A stretch of 64,000 nt of DNA, taken from the NCBI GenBank assembly GCA_035498405.1, contig DATKAE010000062.1, positions 18,888-82,887 on the forward strand, written 5' to 3'. Shown in pieces: positions 27,820 to 37,303 of this stretch (positions are counted from its first letter, which is position 1; every line of letters starts with the position of its first letter). This stretch comes from DATBFU01 sp035498405. Lineage in GTDB: Bacteria; Acidobacteriota; Thermoanaerobaculia; UBA5066; Gp7-AA6. The translations under genes and the position numbers were made by a program. The notes below the pieces were generated by a model that saw only the letters and a program-made list of their open reading frames with translations, had not been told where the DNA came from and ran no database searches.

Positions 27820-30800
27820 CTACGCGGCGGCCCGCCGCTCGAGCCGCGCCAACCACGAGAGGAGCGCCGCCGGCAGCTCCGACGCCCGAGGGGAGGGCAA
27901 CGACAGAACCCGGCCCGGTGAGAGCGTGGCACCGGGAGTCGTCCGGACCAACTCGAGCAACCCATCGGGATCCACGCGGGCGTCCTCTGCCAGCCGGATA
28001 TGCACGCGGCCGGCCTGCGTCGTGACGGACTGAACGCCGAGCGCCTCCGCGCGCGTGCGAATGCGCGCATAGTCGGCCAGCCGTGCGACCGCCGGCGGCG
28101 GCGATCCGAAGCGGTCGGTGATCTCGGTCAGCGTCTCCGCCAGCGTCCTTTCGTCACGCGAGCGCGCGATCTTCTTGTAGATCATCATGCGCCAGTTCTC
28201 GTCGGCCACGTAGTCGGAGGGGATGGTGAGGTCGAGCCCCAGGGAGAGCGTGACGAGGCGCTCGGGCAGCGGCTCCTCCCCGCGAATCTCGCGGATCGTC
28301 TCCTCGAGAAGCTGCAGGTAGGTCTCGAAGCCGACCGAGGCGATCTGGCCCGACTGCTCCCCGCCCAGGATGTTCCCGGAGCCGCGGATCTCGAGGTCCT
28401 TGGCGGCGATGCGGAAGCCCGCTCCCAGATCGCAGAATTCCTGAATCGAGGCCAGGCGACGGCGCGCCACCTCCGAAAGCGCTGCGGTCTCGTGCACCAG
28501 CAGGTACGCGTAGGCTGGCCGGTCGCTTCTCCCGACGCGGCCACGGAGCTGATAGAGCTGCGCCAGGCCATACGCCTCGGCGCGGTCGATCAAAATCGTG
28601 TTGGCCGTGGGGATGTCGAGGCCGTTTTCGATGATTGTCGTCGCGAGCAGCAGATCCGCCTCCCGAAGGAGGAATCGGCGCATGGCCTTCTCGAGCTCGG
28701 CTTCCTTCATCGCGCCGTGCGCGACGGCGATCCGGACCGAGGGGACGAGCTCCTCGAGCATCTGTCTGACCCGCCCGATCGATTCGACGCGGTTGTGGAC
28801 GAAGAAGACCTGCCCGCCCCGCGCGATCTCCGCCTCGATGGCCTCGCGAATGACGGCGGGCTTGGCCGGCACGACCTGGGTCTCGATCGCCAGCCGGTCG
28901 CGCGGCGGCGTTTCGATGATCGAGAGGTCGCGCAGCCCGGAGAGCGAGAGATGGAGCGATCGGGGGATCGGCGTCGCCGACATCGCGAGCACGTCGATCG
29001 ACGTGCGCCATTCCTTCAGCTTTTCCTTCTGCGCGACACCGAACCGCTGCTCCTCGTCCACGATCAGGAGTCCCAGGTCGCGAAAAGCGAGGTCCCGGGA
29101 AAGCATCCGATGCGTCGCGATGACGATGTCGACCGCGCCGTCGGCAACCTTCGAGACGACCTCCTTTTGCTCGGCGCGAGACCGAAATCGGGAGAGAAGC
29201 TCGATCGAGACCGGGAAAGCGGCGAAGCGATGCCGGAACGTGCGGAAGTGCTGGTCGGCCAGAATCGTCGTCGGGGCGAGCACCGCCACCTGCTTGCCAT
29301 CCAAGACCGCCTTGAAGGCCGCTCGCATCGCGACCTCGGTCTTGCCGTAACCGACGTCGCCGCAAAGCAGCCGGTCCATGGGTTTGTCCGACTGCATGTC
29401 GCGTTTGACGTCGGCGATCGCCTGAATCTGGTCGGGCGTCTCCGCGTACTCGAAGGCGTCCTCGAATTCCTTCTGCCACGGGGAGTCCTTCGAGAAGGCG
29501 AAGCCCGGTGACACGCTTCGCCGCGCGTAGAGCTTGAGCAACTGGTCGGTCATGTCGCGCATCGCCCGCTTGACCGACGCCTTGCGCCTTCCCCAGCCGG
29601 CGCCTCCCAGCCGGTCGAGCGCCGGTACCACGCCCTCGACCCCGGAATACTTCTGCACGAGGTCCAGCCGCTCGACCGGCAGCAACAGCGTCTTTTCCTC
29701 CGCGTAGCCGATCTCCATGAACTCGCGCTCTTCGCCCTCGACGGGGACCCGCTTCAAGCCCTTGAAGAGCCCGATGCCGTAGTCGCGGTGCACGACCGCA
29801 TCCTGCAGCTTCAAGTCCCGGAGATCCGACAGGAAAGCCTCCGAAGGCCTGCCCCGCCGGGTGACGGCCGGCTTTTCCTCGCCGAAGATCTCGCTCTCGG
29901 CATAGACCGCCAGACGCGGTTGCCGCAGGCGGAACCCCGCGGAGATCTCGGCGGGGACGACGACGAGCCCGCCCTCCGCCCGATCGGCGGAGACGGGGAT
30001 TTCGTACTCCCGGGCGAAGTGCCGCAGTTTCTCGGTGCCGCCCGTCGCTCGCGCGACGGCGAGGACCTCTTCGCCGGAAGCGAGCGCGCTCCCGATTTCT
30101 TCGGCGGCTTCCCGGGTGCGGCCGGCATGCCCCGGGATCGCTTCGGCGGGAAGCCGGATCGCATCCCCTGGAGCGAGCCCCAGGCGGTCGAACCGAAGTG
30201 GAGCCGCGGCGAGCCGTTCGAGGATCCGGTCTGGCGGATGGAGAAGCTCCTCGGGCGCGAAGACGTCGCGGTCCGGGTCGCGGTCGGAACCGATGCGATC
30301 GGCGAAAGCGGCGACTTCCTCCTCGACGCGCGCGGGCTCGATGACGACGAGCAGCGAATCGCCCGCATGGTCCAGCCAGCCTGCGGGCATCGCCGTCGCG
30401 GCCGGCGCGAATACGATCGCCTCGGCCTCCGAGGGGGGTCTTCCGATCCTCTGCTCGAGAAGGTCCCGCTCCTCCCGACTCCCCCGCGCGACCGAAAATG
30501 GAGGAATGCCGGCGGAGGGCAGCCGCTCGCTCGACCGCTGCGTGTCCGGATCGAAGACGCGAATCGAGGCGATCCGGTCGCCGTCCAGCTCGACCCGCAG
30601 CGGCAGATCCCGGTCCGGCGGAAAGACATCGAACAGGCCGCCGCGCACCGCCAGGTCGCCGGTCTCGACGACGAGGTCGCCGCGGCGGTAGCCGAGCTCG
30701 CTCAGCCGCGCGGAGAGCCGCGGCAGCGACACCTCATCGCCCTCGGCGACGCGGACGAGGAGCTCGGAAAAACGCTCCGGCGCCGGAAGCCGAGTCAAGA

Positions 30801-31179
30801 GCGCGTGCGCGGGCAACAGGACCGCCTGGACCGGCGAGCCGCCCGATAGCGCCGCGAGCAACCGAAACTCGTCGCGCCGCGCCTTGAGCGACGGCGGGAT
30901 GCGCTGGTAGGGTGTGAGCTGCGGGGCGGGCGCGAGGAAGATCCCTTCCAAACCGCCGGCCGCAAGATCGGTGGCCAGGCGCTCCGCTTCCTTTTCGTCG
31001 GCCACCACGATGGCCAGCCGCTTGCCGAGGTCGCGCCCGAGAGCGGCCAGCAGGAGCCCGGGAAGCGCTCCCACGCCTCCCGACACCACGGGACGGGAAT
31101 CGCCCGCCCGGACCCGCGCGGCGAGGTCCGCGTACTCGGACGTTCCGCCGACCAGGCGGGAGAGCACCGGAGTCGTCAA
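27820..31179 (-). CDS. mfd: Transcription-repair coupling factor Mfd
   Basis: A 1119-residue ATP-dependent translocase that removes stalled RNA polymerase from lesions and recruits UvrA. The N-terminal UvrB-like module is followed by the RNA-polymerase-interaction domain (VVHRDYGIGLFKGLKRV), Walker A (CGDVGYGKTEVAMRAAF), the DEEQ box (LLIVDEEQRFG), ATPIPRSLHLSLSG, and the C-terminal helicase lobe. I chose TTG 31179 because it overlaps the upstream stop as TTGA, the same coupling pattern used elsewhere here. GTG 31167 is an alternative. Normal length is about 1150. Confidence 0.95.
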   Translation of the reverse strand: MTTPVLSRLVGGTSEYADLAARVRAGDSRPVVSGGVGALPGLLLAALGRDLGKRLAIVVADEKEAERLATDLAAGGLEGIFLAPAPQLTPYQRIPPSLKARRDEFRLLAALSGGSPVQAVLLPAHALLTRLPAPERFSELLVRVAEGDEVSLPRLSARLSELGYRRGDLVVETGDLAVRGGLFDVFPPDRDLPLRVELDGDRIASIRVFDPDTQRSSERLPSAGIPPFSVARGSREERDLLEQRIGRPPSEAEAIVFAPAATAMPAGWLDHAGDSLLVVIEPARVEEEVAAFADRIGSDRDPDRDVFAPEELLHPPDRILERLAAAPLRFDRLGLAPGDAIRLPAEAIPGHAGRTREAAEEIGSALASGEEVLAVARATGGTEKLRHFAREYEIPVSADRAEGGLVVVPAEISAGFRLRQPRLAVYAESEIFGEEKPAVTRRGRPSEAFLSDLRDLKLQDAVVHRDYGIGLFKGLKRVPVEGEEREFMEIGYAEEKTLLLPVERLDLVQKYSGVEGVVPALDRLGGAGWGRRKASVKRAMRDMTDQLLKLYARRSVSPGFAFSKDSPWQKEFEDAFEYAETPDQIQAIADVKRDMQSDKPMDRLLCGDVGYGKTEVAMRAAFKAVLDGKQVAVLAPTTILADQHFRTFRHRFAAFPVSIELLSRFRSRAEQKEVVSKVADGAVDIVIATHRMLSRDLAFRDLGLLIVDEEQRFGVAQKEKLKEWRTSIDVLAMSATPIPRSLHLSLSGLRDLSIIETPPRDRLAIETQVVPAKPAVIREAIEAEIARGGQVFFVHNRVESIGRVRQMLEELVPSVRIAVAHGAMKEAELEKAMRRFLLREADLLLATTIIENGLDIPTANTILIDRAEAYGLAQLYQLRGRVGRSDRPAYAYLLVHETAALSEVARRRLASIQEFCDLGAGFRIAAKDLEIRGSGNILGGEQSGQIASVGFETYLQLLEETIREIRGEEPLPERLVTLSLGLDLTIPSDYVADENWRMMIYKKIARSRDERTLAETLTEITDRFGSPPPAVARLADYARIRTRAEALGVQSVTTQAGRVHIRLAEDARVDPDGLLELVRTTPGATLSPGRVLSLPSPRASELPAALLSWLARLERRAAA

Positions 31180-32390
31180 TGCTTGGCGGTCGGCGCCATC
31201 TCCCGCAGCCGGCGTACGGCCTTCCCGACCGATCCGATCGCGAAGTCCACTTCCTCGCTGGTCGAGAAGCGCCCGAGGCCGAATCGGATCGAGGCGTGGG
31301 CCAGCTCGTCGGCGACGCCGATTGCTTTCAGGACGTGTGACGGCTCGATCGAGGCGGACGTGCAGGCCGAACCGGAGGAGACGGCCAGATCCTTCAGGCT
31401 CGTCAGGAGGGCCTCGCCTTCGACGCCGGCGAAGGAGAGGTTGAGGTTGCCCGGCAGCCGACGCTCTTCTTCTCCGGGGAGCAGATCTCCTCGCTCGTCG
31501 ATCGCCGGCAGCGGCGGGCCATTCAGATACACCTCCTCGACCCGCTCGCGGATGCCGGCATCCAGCCCCCGTCGCAGAAGCCGCAGCCGACGCGCCTCCT
31601 CGTCCCGCTCCGCAAGCGAGATCTCCGCGGCCTTTCCCAACCCGACGATACCGGGGACGTTCAGCGTGCCCGAGCGGAGGCCCCGCTCGTGTCCGCCGCC
31701 CTGGAACAATGGAGCGAGCCTCACCCGCGGGCCCTTGCCGCGCACATACAGCGCGCCGACTCCTTTCGGGCCGTAGATCTTGTGGGCGGTCACGGAGGCG
31801 AGATCGACCCGCATCGCCTCGACGTCGAAGGGGATCTTGCCGAAGCCTTGCACCGCGTCGGTGTGGAAGAGAACTCCCCTCTCGCGGCAAACGGCGCCGA
31901 TGTCGGCGACGGGGTGGATCGTCCCAATCTCGTTGTTGGCGAGCATCAGGGAAACGAGGATCGTTCGATCGGTCAAGGCCTCCCGCACCTGCTCCGGAGC
32001 GATGCGGCCGGTCGGGTCGGGTTCGAGCCACGTCACCTCGTACCCTTCCCTCTCGAGCGCCTTGCAGGGATCCAGGACCGCGTGGTGCTCGGTCGCCCCG
32101 GTCACGATGTGTCGGCCCTTGGCCGCGTAGAGCCGGGCCACACCGAAAATGGCGAGGTTGTCGGACTCCGTCGCGCCGCTGGTGAAGACGATCTCCTTGT
32201 CGCCGCCGTTCAAGGCGGCCGCGACCTGGTGCCGAGCCTCCTCCACGGCGGCCTCCGCCTCCCAGCCGAAGACGTGGCTGCGCGAAGCGGCGTTGCCAAA
32301 GGCCTCGGTGAAATAGGGCAGCATCGCCTCGAGAACGCGCGGATCCACCGGCGTGGTCGCGTGGTAGTCCATGTAGACAGGCAGCCTCAC
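31176..32390 (-). CDS. Cysteine desulfurase (IscS/NifS family)
   Basis: A 404-residue PLP enzyme that takes sulfur from cysteine for Fe-S clusters and thiolated tRNA. It begins VRLPVYMDYHATTPVDPRVLEAM. PLP-binding Lys204 is in SVTAHKIYGPKG, ATEHHAV is the cofactor-stacking site, and catalytic Cys343 is in SSGSACTSAS. I chose GTG 32390 by alignment with the usual family start (residues before YMDYHATTP). No Fe-S scaffold gene is adjacent; instead it is coupled to mfd. Confidence 0.93.
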   Translation of the reverse strand: MRLPVYMDYHATTPVDPRVLEAMLPYFTEAFGNAASRSHVFGWEAEAAVEEARHQVAAALNGGDKEIVFTSGATESDNLAIFGVARLYAAKGRHIVTGATEHHAVLDPCKALEREGYEVTWLEPDPTGRIAPEQVREALTDRTILVSLMLANNEIGTIHPVADIGAVCRERGVLFHTDAVQGFGKIPFDVEAMRVDLASVTAHKIYGPKGVGALYVRGKGPRVRLAPLFQGGGHERGLRSGTLNVPGIVGLGKAAEISLAERDEEARRLRLLRRGLDAGIRERVEEVYLNGPPLPAIDERGDLLPGEEERRLPGNLNLSFAGVEGEALLTSLKDLAVSSGSACTSASIEPSHVLKAIGVADELAHASIRFGLGRFSTSEEVDFAIGSVGKAVRRLREMAPTAKH

Positions 32391-32481
32391 GAGAAGAACT
32401 ATCGCTCTCCGGGTCGAGCGTTTCAACCCGGCCGGCTGGCCCCGGACTCGTATTAGGCTAGCTCGGACGAAAGGGGGGAGG

Positions 32482-33648
32482 ATGAACCCTATTCTTTCGG
32501 ACAATCTGCTCCACACGTTTCACGAGAGGGCCCCGGTCTACGACCGCGAGAACCGCTTCTTTACGGAGGACTTCGAAGACCTTCGCAAGACCGACTACCT
32601 CAAGATGGCCGTGCCGCGGGAGTTCCGCGGGCTCGGCCTCAACCTGGCCGAATGCTGCCGGGAGACCCGCCGCCTCGCCTTCCACGCTCCCGCCACCGCC
32701 CTCGCCGTCAACATGCACACCTACTGGTGCGGTGTCGCCGCCGAAGTGCACCGGAGCGGCGACAACCGCTGCGACTGGGTCCTGGAAGCCGCCGGCCGAG
32801 GCGAGATCTTCGCGGCCGGACATGCCGAGTCCGGAAACGACCTGCCGGTTCTCCTCTCGACGACGAAAGCCGAGAAGGTCGAAGGCGGCTACCGGTTCAC
32901 CGGAAAGAAGGCCTTCGGCAGCCTGACGCCGGTCTGGACCTATCTCGGGCTGCACGGCATGGACACGAGCGATCCCAAGGCACCCAAGATCGTTCACGGG
33001 TTTCTCGAGCGCGGCGCGAAAGGCTACCGCATCGAGCCGACGTGGGACGTCCTGGGCATGCGCGCCACCAAGAGCGACGACACGATCCTCGAGGGCGCCT
33101 TCATCCCGGATGCGCACATCGTGCGCGTCGTGCCGCCGGGGGCGGCCGGTGTCGATGTCTTCGTGCTCTCGATCTTTGCGTGGGGGCTGCTCGGGTTCGC
33201 CAACGTGTACTACGGCCTGGGTCGGCGCGTCCTCGAAATCACCGTCGAGTCCTTGAAGAAGCGGCAGGCCCTCGCCGTCTCGGGCTCCATGGCGCACCAC
33301 CCGGCCATGCAGTGGGGCATCGCCGAGATGGCGATGGAGCTCGAGGCGATCGAGCCTCTGATCGAGAAGATCGCCTCGGACTGGTCGAGCGGCGTGGATC
33401 ACGGCGGCAACTGGCCAGCCAAGATCGTCACCGCGAAGTACAAGGCCGTGGAAGGCGTGTGGAAGGTCGTGGACACCGCGCTCGAGCTCTCGGGCGGCTT
33501 CGGCATGTTCAAGAAGAGCGAGCTCGAGCGGCTCTTCCGCGACGCGCGCGCCGGCCGCTTCCACCCGGCCAACGCCGCCCTGACGCACGAGTTCGTTTCG
33601 AAGACCGTTCTCGGAATCAATCCGGACGAGCAGCCCCGCTGGGGCTAG
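32482..33648 (+). CDS. Acyl-CoA dehydrogenase family protein, atypical active site
   Basis: A 388-residue flavoprotein of the acyl-CoA dehydrogenase fold. Recognisable parts are the N-terminal helical domain (VPREFRGLGLNLAE), the middle beta domain (GHAESGNDLP, YRFTGKKAFGS) and the C-terminal helical domain (ALELSGGFGMFKKSELERLFRDARAG). The usual YEGT/YEGS motif that supplies the catalytic Glu is replaced by RFHPANAALTHEFV, so it may be an oxidase, a monooxygenase-like member or act on an unusual substrate. GGGGGGAGG directly precedes the ATG. Transcribed divergently from the desulfurase gene. Confidence 0.85.
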   Translation: MNPILSDNLLHTFHERAPVYDRENRFFTEDFEDLRKTDYLKMAVPREFRGLGLNLAECCRETRRLAFHAPATALAVNMHTYWCGVAAEVHRSGDNRCDWVLEAAGRGEIFAAGHAESGNDLPVLLSTTKAEKVEGGYRFTGKKAFGSLTPVWTYLGLHGMDTSDPKAPKIVHGFLERGAKGYRIEPTWDVLGMRATKSDDTILEGAFIPDAHIVRVVPPGAAGVDVFVLSIFAWGLLGFANVYYGLGRRVLEITVESLKKRQALAVSGSMAHHPAMQWGIAEMAMELEAIEPLIEKIASDWSSGVDHGGNWPAKIVTAKYKAVEGVWKVVDTALELSGGFGMFKKSELERLFRDARAGRFHPANAALTHEFVSKTVLGINPDEQPRWG

Positions 33649-33766
33649 GCGCCGTTTCTCGACGGCCGAGCGCTCTTGCCGGAACGGACGGAGGCCTTCC
33701 GCCGGCGTCCGAGGCTTCCGCCGCGCCGCCCGAAGCCGTCTTCGAGAGATAATCTCCCGCAGGCCG

Positions 33767-35353
33767 ATGTCGTCCCTTCCGCGCCCCGAACGACTGTTTC
33801 GTTTCACGTCCCCGCCGCCTCGGGTCCGGCTGGTGCACGCGTTCGAACGCCCCTTCGAGAACGTCGTCGCCACGGCGCGCACGTGCTACTCCGCCAAGGG
33901 GATCGTCACCGAGGACCAGGCCTCGGCAAGACCCGAGCGCCGCGACGCGCTCGCCCGCTCGATCTACGAGGCGGGGCACCACACCACTTTCCAGCATGCG
34001 CACTTCCAGTTCGCGCTGGAGAACGTTTCGCGGCAGTTCCTCTGGAGCTTCCTCCACAGTCACCCCTACTACAACTCGGAGCAGGTCTCCCAGCGCTATG
34101 TCGAGGTCAAACCCGGGACCTACGCGGTGCCGCCGATGGGTCCGGCCGAGCGGGAGATCTTCGAACGCCAGGCGCGTCGGCAGCAGGAAGCGTATCGGCG
34201 GCTGACGGAGCTCCTGACCCCGCTCGCCGCCGACCGTTACTTCTCGCTCTTTCCGGGCCGCACGCGGGGCGATGGCCGGAGCCGGTTTGCCGGGGCGGTT
34301 CAGAAGCGCGCGCAGGAGATCGCGCGCTACGTCCTTCCCATCGCGACCTTCGCGTATCTCTACCACACGATCTCGGGCGTGACGCTCTTTCGCTACTGGC
34401 GACTCTGCGAATCCTTCGACGCGCCGGCCGAGCAGCGCGAGGTCGTTGGGCGCATGATCGAGGAAGTGCTCCGGCACGATCCGCTCTACGCCACCGTGCT
34501 CGAGGATCCGATCCCGCTCGAGGAGACTCCCGAGTACGCCCTCTTCCAGAAGCCTGCGGCGTCCGGGACGGTCGACGCCGACTTCCGTCGCGAATTCGAT
34601 CGGGAGCTCGGCGGGCGGGTCTCGCTGCTCGTGGACTGGAAGGCCAACAACGAGGAGATTCTCGCCTCCGCGGTCCGCGAGATCCTCGGGTTGCCGCGCG
34701 CGGCGCTCTCCGACGACGACGCCATCCGGTTGGTGCTGGACCCCTCGAAGAATCGGCTGCTCGGCGAGACGCTCACGCTGACGACTCACGACAAGCTCTC
34801 GCGCGCGATGTTTCACCCCTCCTACACCTTCCGCAAGAAACTCTCGCACACGGCGGACAGCCAGGACCAGCGCCACCGAATGACGCCGGCGTCCCGGCCC
34901 GCGCTGCCCGCTTACTTGTCGGAGCAGCCGGATTACGTCGTGCCCATGCTCCTGCCGGAGGTCCCGGAGGCCGAGGCTCTCTACACCGCGACGATGCGAG
35001 AGACGTGGGACACGATCAACCGGCTGCGCGCACGCGGCGTGCCCGATGAGTACACTGCTTACCTTCTGCCTAACGCGGTCGCGATCCGATTCACCGAGTC
35101 GGCGGACCTCCTGAACCTTCACCACAAGCTCGCCATGCGTCTCTGCTACAACGCGCAGGAAGAGATCTGGCGGGCATCGCTCGACGAGACGTTGCAGATT
35201 CGCGACGTCAATCCGCGGATCGGGCCGTGGCTGCTGCCACCGTGCACGCTGCGACATCGGGCCGGCGTGCGCCCGGTCTGTCCCGAGGGCGAACGCTTCT
35301 GCGGCGTGGTTGTTTGGAAGCAGGACGCGCCGCAATACTCTCGCGCCCTCTGA
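33767..35353 (+). CDS. thyX: FAD-dependent thymidylate synthase ThyX, tandem two-domain form
   Basis: A 528-residue protein about twice the length of standard ThyX, which makes dTMP using FAD and methylenetetrahydrofolate. Two ThyX-like halves are visible. The first (about 20-240) has HTTFQHAHFQF, YYNSEQVSQRY at 101-111 and ARYVLPIATFAYLYHTISG. The second (about 320-520) has QRHR at 368-371 and YLLPNAVAIRFTESADLLNL followed by AQEEIW. The canonical motif RHRx7S followed by xRY is split: the first half keeps the SEQxSQRY part and the second keeps RHR. From memory, chlamydial ThyX is similarly long. No thyA is in the window. Confidence 0.85.
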   Translation: MSSLPRPERLFRFTSPPPRVRLVHAFERPFENVVATARTCYSAKGIVTEDQASARPERRDALARSIYEAGHHTTFQHAHFQFALENVSRQFLWSFLHSHPYYNSEQVSQRYVEVKPGTYAVPPMGPAEREIFERQARRQQEAYRRLTELLTPLAADRYFSLFPGRTRGDGRSRFAGAVQKRAQEIARYVLPIATFAYLYHTISGVTLFRYWRLCESFDAPAEQREVVGRMIEEVLRHDPLYATVLEDPIPLEETPEYALFQKPAASGTVDADFRREFDRELGGRVSLLVDWKANNEEILASAVREILGLPRAALSDDDAIRLVLDPSKNRLLGETLTLTTHDKLSRAMFHPSYTFRKKLSHTADSQDQRHRMTPASRPALPAYLSEQPDYVVPMLLPEVPEAEALYTATMRETWDTINRLRARGVPDEYTAYLLPNAVAIRFTESADLLNLHHKLAMRLCYNAQEEIWRASLDETLQIRDVNPRIGPWLLPPCTLRHRAGVRPVCPEGERFCGVVVWKQDAPQYSRAL

Positions 35354-35420
35354 TCGATACCGCGTAAGCCACTTAAATACAGATACTTGGGGTCATAGCC
35401 CGGACAGCGAAACTTCCCGC

Positions 35421-35447
35421 TTGACTTGAGCGCCGCAGGCGTATGAT
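35421..35447 (+). promoter_or_regulatory. Possible promoter of the peptide-TPR operon
   Basis: TTGACT at 35421-35426 and TATGAT at 35442-35447. Both hexamers are good, but the spacer is 15 bases, short of the usual 16-18. It lies about 90 bases before the 39-codon gene. Confidence 0.4.
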
Positions 35448-35538
35448 TTCTCCAGGTTCTTTTGGGTGGGTGGTGCCCATTCTCATTGCCCCGGGGTAGG
35501 TGGATATTCGTTTCTTTTGGCGAAAGGAGATCCAAGCC

Positions 35539-35658
35539 ATGGTTTCCAGTTCGACTCAGCCGGTGCAGGTTCCCGAACGTCGGCCCGAACCGAGACCGGC
35601 TCCGAAGCCCGCGGAAAAGCCGTTTCCGATCAAGGTCCAGAGCCACATCCCATTCTGA
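35539..35658 (+). CDS. Small Pro/Glu/Arg-rich peptide, 39 residues
   Basis: ATG 35539 is preceded by AAAGGAGA with an 8-base gap, one of the best ribosome-binding sites in the window, which is the main reason to believe this short gene. The product has alternating PERRPEPRPAPKPAEKP, no hydrophobic segment and no signal peptide, and ends in HIPF. It is followed after 88 bases by the 131-residue protein and then the TPR gene. Not recognised; it could be a leader or signalling peptide, or a small partner of the downstream proteins. Confidence 0.5.
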   Translation: MVSSSTQPVQVPERRPEPRPAPKPAEKPFPIKVQSHIPF

Positions 35659-35746
35659 TCGAACGACTCTTGCGCCGACTCCGAAACGCGCCCTCGGGCG
35701 CCGTGCACCCTCGTGCCCGCCCCGGAACCCATTTCGAAGGTACCGG

Positions 35747-36142
35747 TTGAGTTCCTCTGTGTCCTCCACCTTCAGCGGACAGAGCCGTGAGGCCGCTTCG
35801 GTCTTTGGTCAGATCCTGCCCCTGATCGAGCGGGCGCTCGTCTCCAACTATCGCCTCCCACCCAAGGAAGCCACGGAAGTCGAGCAGCGCCTCTACGACT
35901 GGTTTCAACGGTTCTGCCGCCGACCCGGCAGCCGGCATCCCCAGTCGCTTCGATCCGAGTTGCTCCTGATGGCGTGCCGCGCCGGGCACGTCTATTCCGT
36001 TTCGAAGCTCGAGGATCTCCTTTCGACCGACGAGCGCCTGAAACGCTCCCTCAGTCTGGGTCCCGAAGTCATCGCCATCGAGATCGAGCGCGGGCTGGCC
36101 GCGCCCGCACCTCAAAGCCCCTCGACGGAGGACGACTCGTGA
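35747..36142 (+). CDS. Unrecognised 131-residue helical protein, coupled to a TPR gene
   Basis: Mostly helical. The region LPLIERALVSNYRLPPKEATEVEQRLYDWFQRFC followed by SELLLMACRAG recalls a sigma-70 region 2-like helix set, but this is a weak impression. The start is uncertain: TTG 35747 or GTG 35759; the frame is open further upstream but that part overlaps the peptide gene and looks non-coding. Its stop codon overlaps the GTG of the TPR gene (GTGA), so the two products are probably made together. Confidence 0.6.
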   Translation: MSSSVSSTFSGQSREAASVFGQILPLIERALVSNYRLPPKEATEVEQRLYDWFQRFCRRPGSRHPQSLRSELLLMACRAGHVYSVSKLEDLLSTDERLKRSLSLGPEVIAIEIERGLAAPAPQSPSTEDDS

Positions 36143-37242
36143 GGGGCGAAGTCGTCCGTTTTCCCGCCGGGCAGGAAAGCCTCTCGGTCCAGGAGGGCCG
36201 GGCGGCCGCGGAGCGAGCCCTGGCCGTGCCGATCGCGGACCGCGCGGCCGCTGCTCGGGAGCTGCGCCTCGAGCATCCGGAAGTGCTTCTGGCCCTCTGC
36301 GAGACCCTGACCCGCCGGATCGAAACCGCTCCTGCCAGTGTGAGTGAGGAGGCGGAATTCCTCTACCGCTTCCTCGAGAGACCCGCGCGCAAGATCGGCG
36401 AGTTCGATGAGAGGGAGTACTTCCTGGGTGAGCTCGCCCTCCTGGCCGGCGGCGCCAATCGCATTCTGTTCCGCCGGGAAGATGCCCGGCGCTGGTTCGA
36501 TCGGGCGGAGGCCAACTTCGTCCGGGTCTCCAACGCGAGCGTCCATTTCGCCCGCCTGGGCTATCAGCGACTGGCGCTGGCGATGGAAGAGCGCCGATTC
36601 GAGGAAGTCCTGGAGCTCGCGCCCGCGTGGTCGGAGAGCTCGCGAAGACTAGGGCTTCTCGAGGAGACGCTCAAGTGCCGCTTCCTGGAAGGGGTTGCCT
36701 TCCGGGAGATGGGCGACCTGCCACGGGCCGGGGAAGTCTTTCGAGAGATCTTCGACGCGGCCCGGGTCGCCAACGAGTCGAAGCTCCTGGCGCCCGCCGC
36801 AAACAACCTGGCGCAGGTGCGCCGGCTCCAGGGCGACCGGGATGGAGCGCTCGAATATGCCCGCCAGGCGCTCGAACTTCTGAAGCGAGCCGACAGTCAG
36901 GTCGGCCTCGTGAAGCTCCGGTGGTGCGTCGGCGACATCCTTCGGGAGCAGGGCAAGACCGCCGAGTCGATCGACGCGTACCGCGAAGCGGTTCGGGAAG
37001 CCGAGCGGGTCGGCATGCGCGGAGATGCCGCGGCGATCCACCTCGTTCTCGCCGATTCACTCTTGGGAGCGGGCCAGGAGGCGCAGGCGGAGTGGGAAGT
37101 CCGCGCCGCGCTTCCGATCATCGACGAGGAACAAATGGTTCCCGAGGGCTTTGCCGCCCTTTCCCTCTTGCGCGAGTCGTTGCGCCGCCGCAAGATCGAC
37201 CGGCAAGCCCTCCGCAGCCTGCACGGGTACTTCCGCGAATAA
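36139..37242 (+). CDS. Tetratricopeptide-repeat protein
   Basis: A 367-residue all-helical protein. From about residue 130 there are several TPR-like helix pairs, for example CRFLEGVAFREMGDLPRAGEVF, AANNLAQVRRLQGDRDGALEYA, WCVGDILREQGKTAESIDAY and IHLVLADSLLGAGQEAQAEW. The N-terminal 120 residues are helical but not clearly TPR. There is no signal peptide or membrane segment, so it is probably cytoplasmic and binds a peptide or protein. It is coupled to the preceding gene by a GTGA overlap. Function unknown. Confidence 0.75.
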   Translation: MRGEVVRFPAGQESLSVQEGRAAAERALAVPIADRAAAARELRLEHPEVLLALCETLTRRIETAPASVSEEAEFLYRFLERPARKIGEFDEREYFLGELALLAGGANRILFRREDARRWFDRAEANFVRVSNASVHFARLGYQRLALAMEERRFEEVLELAPAWSESSRRLGLLEETLKCRFLEGVAFREMGDLPRAGEVFREIFDAARVANESKLLAPAANNLAQVRRLQGDRDGALEYARQALELLKRADSQVGLVKLRWCVGDILREQGKTAESIDAYREAVREAERVGMRGDAAAIHLVLADSLLGAGQEAQAEWEVRAALPIIDEEQMVPEGFAALSLLRESLRRRKIDRQALRSLHGYFRE

Positions 37243-37303
37243 CCGCTCGTCCCACCCCGCCCGCTGACCGCGCGGACAAGAGATAGGATTCGCGTCTGAG
37301 ATC

